The translations under genes were made by a program, and so were the position numbers. Positions 37,731-46,790 of a DNA stretch of 49,636 nucleotides are shown here, piece after piece. The DNA is from Gallionella sp. GTDB lineage: Bacteria; Pseudomonadota; Gammaproteobacteria; Burkholderiales; Gallionellaceae. The notes under the pieces are model-generated. The model did not search any database. It saw only the letters and a program-made list of their open reading frames with translations, and was not told the origin of the DNA. Location: assembly GCA_023229845.1 (NCBI GenBank), contig JALNYK010000023.1, positions 1 through 49,636 on the forward strand, given 5' to 3'. Every line of letters starts with the position of its first letter. Position 1 is the first letter of the stretch.

Positions 37731-40151
37731 ATGACGCGAGAAGATAAACAATACCTGTCGAAACAGCTCTACGTGAAATTGACCTGGCTCACCTTGCTGG
37801 TGGGATTGTTGATCGGTTTCGCCGCCGCGTTATATGAGACATTCGGCCATTACGCCGCCGAGAAGGATGGACGGGCCAGCGAGATTTCCTATCTGCTCAA
37901 CGCCAGCTTCCAGACCGCCAGCCGAGCCGTAGTCACCCGCGACAAGGCGCTTGCCGAGGAGGTGACTCACGGCATCATGGCATTGCCTTCGGTTTATCGT
38001 GCCGTGATCTCTGACGAGCGCGGGGTGGTGCTGAGCGATGTCGGACGGAGCGAATTTCCGTCGGGAATGCTGGCCTCGTTCCTGTTCGAGGGCGAGCAGG
38101 AGTATCGCGTGGCGCTGCGCGTGTCGGACGGTTCGGGCTCTCCGGGTGGTCAGGAATCGGCGGGCGAACTGTACGTCGCAGTGGACCGCGAGGTGATTGC
38201 CCAGCAGGTCTGGGGGCGCTTTCTGGAAACGCTGGTGGATGAGTCGCTGCATAGCCTGATGATCGCGTTGCTACTCTCCCTGATTCTCTACTATTTTGTG
38301 ACGCGGCCGCTGTCGCACCTGTCTGCGAGGTTGCGCCAACTGCATCCGGGCGACATGACGAGCGTCAGGCTGGAAGTGCCTGTTGGCCATGGGACAGACG
38401 AGATCGGCATGGTCGTCGGCACGATGAACCAGCTGATTTCGGAACTGCGCTATTCCGAGGAAGTGCTCCGATCGGATGCGGACAAGCTGCGACTCCACGC
38501 CGGCATCTTCGAGAACAGTCACGACTCCATCGCTATCACCGATGCGCAAGGCAATATCGAATCGGTCAATCCGGCATTCTCAGTCATCACCGGATATACC
38601 TCGGAAGAGGTGATAGGCAAGAATCCGCGCATCCTGCAGTCCGGCAGGCAAGGCTCGGAGTTTTACGAGACGATGTGGAAGAGTTTGCTGGAGAACGGTT
38701 TCTGGAGCGGAGAGGTGTGGAACCGGCGCAAGGATGGCGGATTTTATGCCGGCTGGCTGTCGATCAGCGCGCTGCGCGACGCAGAGGGCAATATCGAGCA
38801 TTTTATCGGCGTCACCAGCGACAACACCGAATACAAGGCGGCGCAGGAGCGCATCCGGCAAATGGCGTTCTACGATCAGCTGACCGGATTGCCGAACCGC
38901 AGTCTGCTGCGGGATCGCGTGGACAGGTTGTTCGCGCAGATGCGCCGCGAGGAAAATTCCTTCGCGATCATGTTCATCGATCTCGACAATTTCAAACGGG
39001 TCAACGATTCGCTCGGACATCATGTGGGCGACCTGTTGCTGAAGGAAGTGGCGAGCCGTCTGGGCGCGTGCGTGCGCGAAGTCGATACCGTGTCGCGCCA
39101 GGGCGGCGACGAGTTTGTGGTGCTGCTGCCGGAGTGCGATAGCGAGTGCGCGCAAAACATCGCGGCGCGGATACTGTCCAATCTTTCCATTCCCCATGGC
39201 CTTGAGGGACACGAGGTTGTCGCCACGCCCAGCATCGGGATCAGCATGTTCCCGCGCGATGCGCGGGATTTCGAGACGCTGACCAAGCATGCGGATACGG
39301 CGCTTTATCGCGTCAAGGAGAACGGGCGGGCCGGCTTCCAGTTCTTCATGCCGGAGATGAATGTCGCGGCGCGCAAGCGGCTGGAGCTGGAGAATCAGTT
39401 GCGCAAGGCGGTCGAGAATGCCGGGTTTACGCTGCATTACCAGCCGCAGATCGACCGCTTGCATGGCAGAGTGGTCGGTATGGAGGCGCTGATTCGCTGG
39501 AACGATCCCTTGCTGGGGAATGTGCCGCCGGACGAGTTCATCCCGGTGGCGGAAGAGAATGGCCTGATCGTGCCGATCGGCGTCTGGGTGCTGCGCGAAG
39601 CCTGTGCGCAGAACAAGCGTTGGCAGGAAATGGGACTACCTGCCGTGCCGGTTTCGGTGAACGTCTCCGCGGTGCAAATCCACCAGCCGGACTTTGTCCG
39701 GACGGTGGCCGACGTGCTCGAAAGCACCGGCCTTGCGCCCAAATTCCTCGATCTGGAGCTGACCGAGCGGGTGGTGATGGCGGATGTGGAACAGTCGGTG
39801 CAGATCATGCGCGAACTGAATGCGCTGGGGGTGGGGCTGTCGATCGACGATTTCGGCACCGGGTACTCCAGTCTGGCTTACCTGAAGCGTTTCCCTTTGA
39901 GGGCGATCAAGATCGACAAATCGTTTGTGCGGGATCTGGAGACCAATGCCGATGACCGAACCATCGCCAAGTCGATCATCCTGCTTGCACATGGTCTCAA
40001 CGTGGCTGTCGTGGCCGAGGGGGTGGAAAATGAGTTGCAGCTCGATATCCTGCGGGAGCAGGGGTGCGATACGGTGCAAGGTTATTACTTCTCTCGCCCG
40101 CTGCCGACCGAGGCGTTTGCCGCGTTTTTTCGTGAGGCGCGGACGAGATGA
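37731..40151 (+). CDS. Membrane sensor with PAS, GGDEF and EAL domains (c-di-GMP turnover)
   Basis: 806 residues from the ATG at 37731 (a TTG one codon earlier also opens the frame). A membrane helix at about 15-37 (LTWLTLLVGLLIGFAAALYE), a ~135-residue periplasmic region, a second helix (SLMIALLLSLILYYFV near 171-188), then HAMP-like linker, PAS domain (IFENSHDSIAITDAQGNIESVNPAFSVITGYTSEEVIGKNPRILQSG), GGDEF with intact RQGGDEF near 457 and inhibition site REVD, and EAL with MEALIRW near 583, DDFGTGYSS and VAEGVE. Both catalytic signatures are complete, so either activity is possible; in this architecture phosphodiesterase often dominates (family knowledge). The ligand is unknown. Confidence 0.93.
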   Translation: MTREDKQYLSKQLYVKLTWLTLLVGLLIGFAAALYETFGHYAAEKDGRASEISYLLNASFQTASRAVVTRDKALAEEVTHGIMALPSVYRAVISDERGVVLSDVGRSEFPSGMLASFLFEGEQEYRVALRVSDGSGSPGGQESAGELYVAVDREVIAQQVWGRFLETLVDESLHSLMIALLLSLILYYFVTRPLSHLSARLRQLHPGDMTSVRLEVPVGHGTDEIGMVVGTMNQLISELRYSEEVLRSDADKLRLHAGIFENSHDSIAITDAQGNIESVNPAFSVITGYTSEEVIGKNPRILQSGRQGSEFYETMWKSLLENGFWSGEVWNRRKDGGFYAGWLSISALRDAEGNIEHFIGVTSDNTEYKAAQERIRQMAFYDQLTGLPNRSLLRDRVDRLFAQMRREENSFAIMFIDLDNFKRVNDSLGHHVGDLLLKEVASRLGACVREVDTVSRQGGDEFVVLLPECDSECAQNIAARILSNLSIPHGLEGHEVVATPSIGISMFPRDARDFETLTKHADTALYRVKENGRAGFQFFMPEMNVAARKRLELENQLRKAVENAGFTLHYQPQIDRLHGRVVGMEALIRWNDPLLGNVPPDEFIPVAEENGLIVPIGVWVLREACAQNKRWQEMGLPAVPVSVNVSAVQIHQPDFVRTVADVLESTGLAPKFLDLELTERVVMADVEQSVQIMRELNALGVGLSIDDFGTGYSSLAYLKRFPLRAIKIDKSFVRDLETNADDRTIAKSIILLAHGLNVAVVAEGVENELQLDILREQGCDTVQGYYFSRPLPTEAFAAFFREARTR

Positions 40152-40192
40152 GCCGCAGTCATCGCTTCGGGCTGAAAGCGGGGGAGTGATGC

Positions 40193-40198
40193 TATAAT
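40193..40198 (+). promoter_or_regulatory. Promoter -10 element of tRNA-Leu
   Basis: TATAAT at 40193-40198, 28 nt before the mature tRNA 5' end. A CTGAAA hexamer at 40172-40177 (15-nt spacing) is a possible -35. GC-rich sequence follows the -10, as in stringently controlled stable RNA promoters (inference). Confidence 0.55.
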
Positions 40199-40225
40199 TC
40201 GCGTTCGAAGCTGGGAGCAGACAGC

Positions 40226-40310
40226 GCGAAAGTGGCGGAATTGGTAGACGCACTGGATTTAGGTTCCAGCGCCGCAAGGCGTGCAGGTTCGATTCCTGTC
40301 TTTCGCACCA
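40226..40310 (+). tRNA. tRNA-Leu (anticodon TAG)
   Basis: 85 nt including encoded CCA. The acceptor stem GCGAAAG pairs with CTTTCGC. The anticodon arm CTGGA-TTTAGGT-TCCAG gives anticodon TAG (reads CUA and other CUN codons). A long variable arm (CGCCGCAAGGCG region) is as expected for a type II tRNA-Leu, and the T arm is GCAGGTTCGATTCCTGT. Located 37 nt before the trigger factor gene. Confidence 0.95.
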
Positions 40311-40346
40311 GCAAAAATTTAAACTTTAATCTCAAGGAATTACAGT

Positions 40347-41645
40347 ATGTCCAGCGTAGAAACCGTGAGCGCACTCGAGCGTCGTCTTAACGCATCCATT
40401 CCGCAGCAGGCTATTCGTGCCCAAGTCGCCGCGCGCTTGAAGAATATCGGTCGCACCGCCAAGATCGCCGGTTTCCGTCCCGGCAAGGTTCCTGCCAAGG
40501 TATTGGAGCAGCATTACGGTGCGCAGGCTCAGCAGGAAGCGCTGGGAGATGCATTGCAGCAGTCGTTCGCCGAAGCGGCCGAGAGCAATAAGCTGCGCGT
40601 GGCCGGTTATCCCCAGTTCGAGCTGAAGACTGCCGACCTGAATGCCGATCAGATCGAATTCAGCGCGACTTTCGAGGTGTATCCGGAAGTGGCGCTGGGC
40701 GATATTTCCGCCGAGACCGTCGAGCGTGCAGTGTACGAAGTGGGGCAGTCGGATGTGGATAACACCATCGCGACATTGCGCAAGCAGCGCGCCACTTTCG
40801 AGCAGGCCGACCGTGCAGCGCAAGCTGAAGACCAGGTGCGCATCGACTTCGTCGGCAAGCTGAACGGCGAAGTGTTCCAGGGCGGCGAAGCCAAGGACTA
40901 TCCGTTCCAGTTGGGTGTCGGTCGCATGCTGCCGGAGTTTGAAGCTGCGATCACCGGCATGAAGGTCGGCGAAACCAAGTCTTTCGACATGACTTTCCCG
41001 GAAACTTATCACGGCAAGGATGTGGCAGGTAAGCAGGTGACGTTCACGATTACGCTGAACAGCGTCGAGGCGCCGAAGCTGCCGGAAGTGAATGCGGAAT
41101 TCGCGCTTGCTGTCGGTATTACCGATGGCGACGTGAGCAAGCTGGAAGAAGAGATTCGCAGCAATCTGGAGCGAGAAGTGTCCCGTCGCCTGAAGGCGCG
41201 CAACAAGGATGCGGCGATGGATGCGTTGCTGAAAGTGGCTCAGTTCGATCTGCCCAAGGCGCTGGTGGAGTGGGAATCGCAGAGCCTGATGCAGCAGACC
41301 GCTCGCGACATGGAAGCGCGCGGCATGAGCGTGAAGGGTATGCAGCTGCCGCCCGAGCTGTTCGCAGAGCGTGCAGGCAAGCGCGTTAAGCTGGGCCTGG
41401 TTCTTGCTGATCTGGTGCAGAAGCATGACTTGAAGGCGAAGCCTGAACAGGTGCGTGCGCTGGTCGAGGATTTTGCGCAGAGCTATGATCATTCGGAAGA
41501 CGTGGTGCGTTGGTATTACGCCGATCCGGCTCGTTTGCAGGAAATCGAGAATCTGGCTCTGGAAGAAAATGTCATGGTCTGGATCATGGGACAGGCAAAG
41601 ACGGTGGATAAGGCTCTTGCCTTCAACGAACTGATGGGGAACTGA
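40347..41645 (+). CDS. tig: Trigger factor, ribosome-associated chaperone/peptidyl-prolyl isomerase
   Basis: Binds the ribosome near the exit tunnel and shields nascent chains. 432 residues. The N-terminal ribosome-binding domain contains GFRPGKVPAKVLEQHYG (the GFRxGKxP signature, about 43-59). A FKBP-type isomerase domain follows in the middle (EDQVRIDFVGKLNGEVFQGGEAKDYPFQLG), and the rest is the helical chaperone body. CAAGGAAT provides a modest ribosome site. First of the conserved tig-clpP-clpX-lon order. Confidence 0.97.
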   Translation: MSSVETVSALERRLNASIPQQAIRAQVAARLKNIGRTAKIAGFRPGKVPAKVLEQHYGAQAQQEALGDALQQSFAEAAESNKLRVAGYPQFELKTADLNADQIEFSATFEVYPEVALGDISAETVERAVYEVGQSDVDNTIATLRKQRATFEQADRAAQAEDQVRIDFVGKLNGEVFQGGEAKDYPFQLGVGRMLPEFEAAITGMKVGETKSFDMTFPETYHGKDVAGKQVTFTITLNSVEAPKLPEVNAEFALAVGITDGDVSKLEEEIRSNLEREVSRRLKARNKDAAMDALLKVAQFDLPKALVEWESQSLMQQTARDMEARGMSVKGMQLPPELFAERAGKRVKLGLVLADLVQKHDLKAKPEQVRALVEDFAQSYDHSEDVVRWYYADPARLQEIENLALEENVMVWIMGQAKTVDKALAFNELMGN

Positions 41646-41649
41646 TGCG

Positions 41650-42258
41650 ATGGGCCGCATAGAACCGCAGAATATCGGACTGGTCCCGATGGTTGTGGAA
41701 ACCAGCGGGCGTGGCGAGCGAGCATATGACATCTACTCTCGCTTGCTCAAGGAGCGCGTGGTATTCCTCGTGGGCGAGGTGAACGACTACAGTGCAAATC
41801 TGATCGTGGCGCAGATGCTGTTTCTGGAGTCGGAGAACCCGGATAAGGACATCCATTTCTACATCAACTCGCCCGGCGGTTCGGTGACGGCTGGCATGGC
41901 GATCTACGACACGATGCAGTTCATCAAGCCTCATGTCAGCACCCTGTGTATCGGCCAGGCGGCCAGCATGGGCGCGTTCCTGCTGACCGCGGGCGAGAAG
42001 GGAAAACGTTTCTGTCTGCCCAATTCGCGCGTGATGATTCATCAGCCGCTCGGCGGTTTCCGCGGTCAAGCCTCGGATATTGAGATTCACGCGCGCGAAA
42101 TTCTGTATCTGAAGCAGAAGCTCAACCAGATGCTGGCGCATCACACCGGTCAACCGGTGGAAACGATAGAGCGCGACACCGATCGCGACAATTTCCTGAG
42201 CGCCGAAGATGCGGTTAAATACGGTCTGGTAGATCAGGTGCTGGACAAGCGTCCGTAA
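41650..42258 (+). CDS. clpP: ATP-dependent Clp protease proteolytic subunit
   Basis: Tetradecameric serine protease that degrades substrates unfolded by ClpX or ClpA. 202 residues. The catalytic serine is in GQAASMGAFLL, the histidine in VMIHQPLGGFRGQASDIEIHA, with the aspartate in TDRDNFLSAEDAV. The short propeptide (VPMVVETSGRGERAYDIYSRLL) fits autoprocessing. It begins 4 nt after tig; clpX follows after 47 nt. Confidence 0.97.
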   Translation: MGRIEPQNIGLVPMVVETSGRGERAYDIYSRLLKERVVFLVGEVNDYSANLIVAQMLFLESENPDKDIHFYINSPGGSVTAGMAIYDTMQFIKPHVSTLCIGQAASMGAFLLTAGEKGKRFCLPNSRVMIHQPLGGFRGQASDIEIHAREILYLKQKLNQMLAHHTGQPVETIERDTDRDNFLSAEDAVKYGLVDQVLDKRP

Positions 42259-42305
42259 GGGGCGCGGTCGGTATGCCAATAATTTGATGGAAGGTTTGAG
42301 GAAGA

Positions 42306-43559
42306 ATGAGCGGCGATAAGAAATCAGGTGACAAGTTGCTCTATTGCTCGTTCTGCGGCAAGAGCCAGCATGAGGTGCGCAAGCTGATTGCGGGACCGTC
42401 GGTATTTGTGTGCGACGAGTGCATCACGCTGTGCAACGACATCATGCGCGAAGAGAGCCAGAGCGAGACCGTCGGCGGGGAAAAGTCGGACGACTTGCCG
42501 GTTCCGAAGTATATTTGCGCGGCGTTGGACGAGTATGTGATCGGCCAGGAGAAGGCCAAACGCATCCTGTCGGTGGCGGTGTACAACCACTACAAGCGTC
42601 TGAAGAGCGACAATAAAGACGGCATAGAGTTGTCTAAGAGCAACATCCTGTTGGTCGGCCCCACTGGTTCCGGCAAGACTTTGCTGGCGCAGACGCTGGC
42701 GCGCCTGCTGGACGTGCCGTTCGTGATGGCCGATGCGACGACGCTGACCGAAGCCGGCTATGTCGGCGAAGACGTCGAGAACATCATCCAGAAGCTGTTG
42801 CAGTCCTGCGATTACAACGTCGAAAAGGCGCAGCGCGGCATCATCTATATCGATGAAATCGACAAGATTTCGCGCAAGTCGGACAACCCGTCGATTACTC
42901 GCGATGTGTCCGGCGAGGGCGTGCAGCAGGCGCTGCTCAAGCTGATCGAAGGCACCAAGGCTTCGATTCCTCCTCAGGGCGGACGCAAGCACCCGAATAC
43001 CGAGTTCCTGCAGGTGGACACCACCAACATTCTGTTCATCTGCGGCGGCGCATTCGACGGGCTGGAGAAGGTCATCCGCAATCGCTCCAAGAAGGCCAGC
43101 ATCGGCTTCGGCGCGACCATCAGCAGCAACGACGAGCGCAAGACCGGCGAGACGCTGCGCGACGTGGAGCCGGAAGATCTGGTCAAGTTCGGTCTGATTC
43201 CCGAGTTCGTCGGTCGCCTGCCGGTCGTCGCGACGCTGGAGGAGTTGGACGAGGCGGCACTAGTGCGCATCCTGACCGAGCCTAAGAACGCGCTGACCAA
43301 GCAGTATCAGAAGTTGTTCTCGATGGAGGGCGTGGAGCTGGAGTTCCACGACGGCGTGCTGGCCGCGGTTGCACGCCGGGCGCTGGCACGCAAGGCCGGC
43401 GCGCGCGGTCTGCGTTCGATACTGGAACATGCCTTGCTCGACGTGATGTTCGACTTGCCGTCGATGGACAATGTCGAGAAGGTGGTGCTGGATGAAACCG
43501 GCGCCGACGGCGAGATCAAGCCGTTGATTATCTATGCGGATAACCACAAGGCAGCCTGA
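42306..43559 (+). CDS. clpX: ATP-dependent Clp protease ATP-binding subunit ClpX
   Basis: AAA+ unfoldase partner of ClpP. 417 residues. The N-terminal zinc-binding domain has four cysteines (CSFCGKSQHEVRKLIAGPSVFVCDECITLC). Walker A is LLVGPTGSGKTLLAQTLA, Walker B is GIIYIDEIDKI, the pore loop sits around GYVGEDVE, and the ClpP-contacting IGF-type loop (KKASIGFGATI) is intact. GGAAGGTTTGAGGAAGA precedes the ATG. Likely co-transcribed with clpP. Confidence 0.97.
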   Translation: MSGDKKSGDKLLYCSFCGKSQHEVRKLIAGPSVFVCDECITLCNDIMREESQSETVGGEKSDDLPVPKYICAALDEYVIGQEKAKRILSVAVYNHYKRLKSDNKDGIELSKSNILLVGPTGSGKTLLAQTLARLLDVPFVMADATTLTEAGYVGEDVENIIQKLLQSCDYNVEKAQRGIIYIDEIDKISRKSDNPSITRDVSGEGVQQALLKLIEGTKASIPPQGGRKHPNTEFLQVDTTNILFICGGAFDGLEKVIRNRSKKASIGFGATISSNDERKTGETLRDVEPEDLVKFGLIPEFVGRLPVVATLEELDEAALVRILTEPKNALTKQYQKLFSMEGVELEFHDGVLAAVARRALARKAGARGLRSILEHALLDVMFDLPSMDNVEKVVLDETGADGEIKPLIIYADNHKAA

Positions 43560-43607
43560 TTCGGCTGTTTCCGCCCGTTCTTTTGTTATCTTGTCCCGAT
43601 GGGGATG

Positions 43608-43636
43608 CTTGAATTAATCACGGCCATCCCCATCTA
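43608..43636 (+). promoter_or_regulatory. Sigma-32 (heat-shock) type promoter upstream of lon
   Basis: CTTGAA (43608-43613), 14-nt spacer, CCCCATCTA (43628-43636): a near-ideal match to the RpoH consensus (CTTGAAA, 11-16 nt, CCCCATNTA). It ends 29 nt before the lon ATG. The -10 also forms an inverted repeat with GATGGGGATG at 43599-43608. Lon is a classic heat-shock gene, so the assignment is well supported. Confidence 0.85.
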
Positions 43637-43665
43637 ACCCTCCGGTTAACGTATAGGTTGAAGCC

Positions 43666-46095
43666 ATGCTAGAACAAGATATCCAAACAAATTCCATTCA
43701 GGCCGATCTGCATCCGTTGTTGCCGTTGCGCGACGTCGTGGTGTTTCCGCATATGGTCATCCCGCTGTTCGTCGGGCGTTCCAAGTCCATCAAGGCGCTG
43801 GAAGCCGCGATGGAGGCGGGCAAGGGCATCGTGTTGGTTGCGCAGAAGTCGGCAGCCAAGGACGATCCGGGCAAGGACGATTTGTATGCAATCGGCAGCA
43901 TGGCGAACATCCTGCAGATGCTCAAGCTGCCGGACGGCACCGTGAAGGTGCTGGTCGAGGGCACGCAACGCGTCAAGGTGCTGCGCGTGTACGATGCGGA
44001 TAACCGCTTCGATGCCGAAGTGGAAGTTGTTGCCGCCGAGGACGGGGCCAGCAGCGAGTCCGAGGCGATGCGGCGTGCGCTGATCGCCCAGTTCGACCAG
44101 TATGTGAAGCTCAACAAGAAGATTCCGCCGGAGATATTGACTTCGCTGGCCGGTATCGACGATGCCGGACGTCTGGCCGATACGATCGCCGCCCATCTGC
44201 CGCTCAAGCTCGAACAGAAGCAGGAGGTGCTGGAGATATTCGGCGTGCGCAAGCGTCTGGAACATTTGCTGGGTCAGCTGGAAGCCGAGATCGATATTTT
44301 GCAGGTAGAGAAGCGCATCCGCGGTCGCGTGAAGCGCCAGATGGAAAAGAGCCAGCGCGAGTATTACCTGAACGAGCAGGTCAAGGCGATTCAGAAGGAA
44401 CTGGGCGAGGGCGAGGAAGGGGGCGACCTCGACGAGCTGGAGAAAAAGATCAAGGCGGCGCACATGCCCAAGGAGGCGCGGCTCAAGGCAGAGGCCGAGC
44501 TCAAGAAGCTGCGCATGATGTCGCCGATGTCTGCCGAGGCCACCGTGGTGCGCAATTACATCGACGTGCTGGTCGGCTTGCCGTGGAAGAAAAAGACCAA
44601 GATCAGCGCCGATCTGAAGGCTGCGGAGGTGGTGCTGGAAGAGGATCACTACGGCCTGGACAAGGTCAAGGAGCGCATCCTCGAATATCTGGCGGTGCAG
44701 CAGCGCGTGGACAAATTGAAGGCGCCCATTCTTTGTCTGGTCGGGCCTCCGGGTGTCGGCAAGACTTCGTTGGGGCAATCGATCGCTCGTGCGACCAACC
44801 GCAAGTTCGTGCGCATGTCGCTGGGCGGGGTGCGCGACGAGTCCGAGATTCGCGGCCATCGCCGCACTTATATCGGTTCGATGCCGGGCAAGATTCTGCA
44901 GAACATGAACAAGGTCGGCGTGAAGAATCCGCTGTTCCTGCTGGATGAAGTGGACAAAATGGGCATGGATATGCGCGGCGATCCGTCGTCGGCGCTGCTG
45001 GAAGTGCTCGATCCCGAGCAGAACAGCACCTTCGTCGATCATTATGTCGAGGTCGAGTACGACCTGTCCGACGTGATGTTCGTCGCGACCGCGAATACGC
45101 TGAATATTCCGGAACCGCTGATGGATCGCATGGAGATCATCCATGTTTCCAGTTACATGGAAGAAGAGAAGATCAACATCGCCACCCGCTATCTGGTGCC
45201 CAAGGCGCAAAAGAACAACGGTCTCAAGCCGGAGGACATCAGCATCTCGGAGAGTGCGTTGCGCGACATCGTGCGTTATTACGTGCGCGAAGCCGGTGTG
45301 CGTGGCATGGAGCGCGAGATTTCCAAGATATGCCGCAAAGTGGTGAAGGCGCTTGCGCTGAAGGGTAGCGACAAAAAGGTGGTGATCACCGCGCGCAATC
45401 TCGACAAATACCTAGGGGTGCGTCGTTATTCCTATGGCATCGCCGAAAAGAACAACCAGATCGGTCAGGTGACCGGCTTGGCATGGACTGAGGTCGGTGG
45501 CGAATTGCTGACGATCGAGGCTGCAGTGCTGCCCGGCAAGGGCAAGACCACGACTACAGGCAAGCTCGGCGAGGTGATGCAGGAGTCCATCCAGGCCGCG
45601 TTGAGCGTGGTGCGCAGTCGCGCGAAGCGTCTCGGAATCGACGAGGAGTTCTATCAGAAGAACGACTTGCACATTCACCTGCCGGAGGGGGCGATTCCCA
45701 AGGATGGTCCCAGCGCCGGTATCGGCATGTGCGTCTCGATCGTCTCCGCGCTGACCGGCATCCCGGTGCGTGCCGATGTTGCGATGACCGGCGAAATCAC
45801 GTTGCGCGGCGAAGTGCTGCCTATCGGCGGCTTGAAGGAAAAGCTGCTGGCGGCGCAACGCGGCGGCATCAAGACCGTGCTGATTCCGCAGGAAAACACC
45901 AAGGACCTGGCCGAGATTCCGGACAACATCAAGAACAAGCTGGATATTCATCCGGTGAAATGGATAGATCAGGTGCTGGAGATGGCGCTGGAGCGCAAGC
46001 CGGAGCCATTGCCGGAGCCCGCTGAAAAGATAGCGGTTGCCGATCTGGCGGCTGATGCGAAGGCGGCAGAATTGCTTGCTGCAACCAAGCATTAG
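43666..46095 (+). CDS. lon: ATP-dependent protease Lon
   Basis: AAA+ protease for damaged and regulatory proteins. 809 residues. The N-terminal LAN domain (LPLLPLRDVVVFPHMVIPLFVGR) is followed by a coiled-coil region (QMEKSQREYYLNEQVKAIQKELGEGEE). Walker A is LVGPPGVGKTSLGQ, Walker B is LFLLDEVDKMG, and the protease domain has the catalytic serine in PKDGPSAGIGM and the lysine in GGLKEKLLAAQRGGIK. Preceded by a sigma-32-type promoter, so independently heat inducible from clpX. The hup gene follows. Confidence 0.97.
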   Translation: MLEQDIQTNSIQADLHPLLPLRDVVVFPHMVIPLFVGRSKSIKALEAAMEAGKGIVLVAQKSAAKDDPGKDDLYAIGSMANILQMLKLPDGTVKVLVEGTQRVKVLRVYDADNRFDAEVEVVAAEDGASSESEAMRRALIAQFDQYVKLNKKIPPEILTSLAGIDDAGRLADTIAAHLPLKLEQKQEVLEIFGVRKRLEHLLGQLEAEIDILQVEKRIRGRVKRQMEKSQREYYLNEQVKAIQKELGEGEEGGDLDELEKKIKAAHMPKEARLKAEAELKKLRMMSPMSAEATVVRNYIDVLVGLPWKKKTKISADLKAAEVVLEEDHYGLDKVKERILEYLAVQQRVDKLKAPILCLVGPPGVGKTSLGQSIARATNRKFVRMSLGGVRDESEIRGHRRTYIGSMPGKILQNMNKVGVKNPLFLLDEVDKMGMDMRGDPSSALLEVLDPEQNSTFVDHYVEVEYDLSDVMFVATANTLNIPEPLMDRMEIIHVSSYMEEEKINIATRYLVPKAQKNNGLKPEDISISESALRDIVRYYVREAGVRGMEREISKICRKVVKALALKGSDKKVVITARNLDKYLGVRRYSYGIAEKNNQIGQVTGLAWTEVGGELLTIEAAVLPGKGKTTTTGKLGEVMQESIQAALSVVRSRAKRLGIDEEFYQKNDLHIHLPEGAIPKDGPSAGIGMCVSIVSALTGIPVRADVAMTGEITLRGEVLPIGGLKEKLLAAQRGGIKTVLIPQENTKDLAEIPDNIKNKLDIHPVKWIDQVLEMALERKPEPLPEPAEKIAVADLAADAKAAELLAATKH

Positions 46096-46153
46096 TGCGC
46101 GGATTCTCCCTTGCAATTCGCAGGGGGGAATCGCTGGTGAATCCCCGGTGTGC

Positions 46154-46183
46154 TTGACCAACTCCGCAAAGCCTTGATATAAA
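46154..46183 (+). promoter_or_regulatory. Sigma-70 promoter of the HU gene
   Basis: TTGACC (46154-46159) and TATAAA (46178-46183) with an 18-nt spacer, about 50 nt before the start codon. The sequence ahead of the start codon also includes AAAGGGGA as ribosome site. Confidence 0.6.
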
Positions 46184-46233
46184 CCCGCTGCAGGGCATTC
46201 TCTGTTTTAAACTAACTAGCAAAGGGGATTTAC

Positions 46234-46506
46234 GTGAACAAATCCGATCTGGTTGATGCAATCGCAAAATCCGCCGATATTTCCAAAGCGGCTGCTGGTC
46301 GTGCACTTGAGGCTACTGTCGAGTCCATCAAGAAGGCGCTGAAGAAGGGCGATACTGTGAGCTTAGTTGGTTTTGGTACGTTCAAGGTTGGCAAGCGCGC
46401 GGCTCGCACAGGTCGCAATCCGCGCACCGGCGAGACAATCAAGATCAAGGCAGCGAAAGTTCCAAAATTTACCGCTGGCAAAGGTTTGAAGGATGCTGTA
46501 AACTAG
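46234..46506 (+). CDS. hupB: DNA-binding protein HU
   Basis: Histone-like DNA-bending protein. 90 residues, the standard length. MNKSDLVDAIAKSADISKAAAGRALEA opens the helical dimer region. VSLVGFGTFKVGKRAARTGRNPRTGETIKI is the beta-arm signature with the DNA-intercalating proline in RNPRTG. The start codon is GTG at 46234, 7 nt after AAAGGGGA; no ATG is available in that position. Located between lon and a tRNA pair, as in most betaproteobacteria. Confidence 0.96.
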   Translation: MNKSDLVDAIAKSADISKAAAGRALEATVESIKKALKKGDTVSLVGFGTFKVGKRAARTGRNPRTGETIKIKAAKVPKFTAGKGLKDAVN

Positions 46507-46517
46507 CGTTCTTTGTC

Positions 46518-46593
46518 GGGTGCTTAGCTCAGCTGGTAGAGCACCGCCCTTACAAGGCGATTGTCGGCGGTTCGATCCCGTCAGCACCCACCA
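46518..46593 (+). tRNA. tRNA-Val (anticodon TAC)
   Basis: 76 nt with encoded CCA. Acceptor GGGTGCT pairs with AGCACCC. D arm TAGCTCAGCTGGTAGAGCA; anticodon loop CTTACAA gives TAC; T arm GGCGGTTCGATCCCGTC. Followed 46 nt later by tRNA-Asp, probably on one transcript. Confidence 0.96.
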
Positions 46594-46639
46594 TAAAAAT
46601 GTAGTTAGTAGTACATGTTCTTTCAGAAGTACAAGTTAT

Positions 46640-46716
46640 GGAGTGGTAGTTCAGTTGGTTAGAATACCGGCCTGTCACGCCGGGGGTCGCGGGTTCGAGT
46701 CCCGTCCACTCCGCCA
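46640..46716 (+). tRNA. tRNA-Asp (anticodon GTC), copy 1
   Basis: 77 nt with encoded CCA. Acceptor GGAGTGG pairs with CCACTCC; anticodon loop CTGTCAC gives GTC; T arm GCGGGTTCGAGTCCCGT. Identical over its whole length to 48704-48780. A terminator follows directly. Confidence 0.96.
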
Positions 46717-46720
46717 AATC

Positions 46721-46747
46721 AAGGCGAACGAAAGTTCGCCTTTTTTC
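46721..46747 (+). terminator. Rho-independent terminator after tRNA-Asp copy 1
   Basis: AAGGCGAAC-GAAA-GTTCGCCTT hairpin (46721-46742) with a T run. The same hairpin and T run recur after tRNA-Asp copy 2. Confidence 0.92.
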
Positions 46748-46790
46748 ATATCTGGCGTTTGCCGGAACACAACCATCGAGTGATAACGCT

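Noticed and set aside
46100..46140. Possible terminator after lon (GATTCTCCC facing GGGGGGAATC)
   Set aside because: A stem is possible, but there is no T run and there are mismatches, so a terminator call is not supported.
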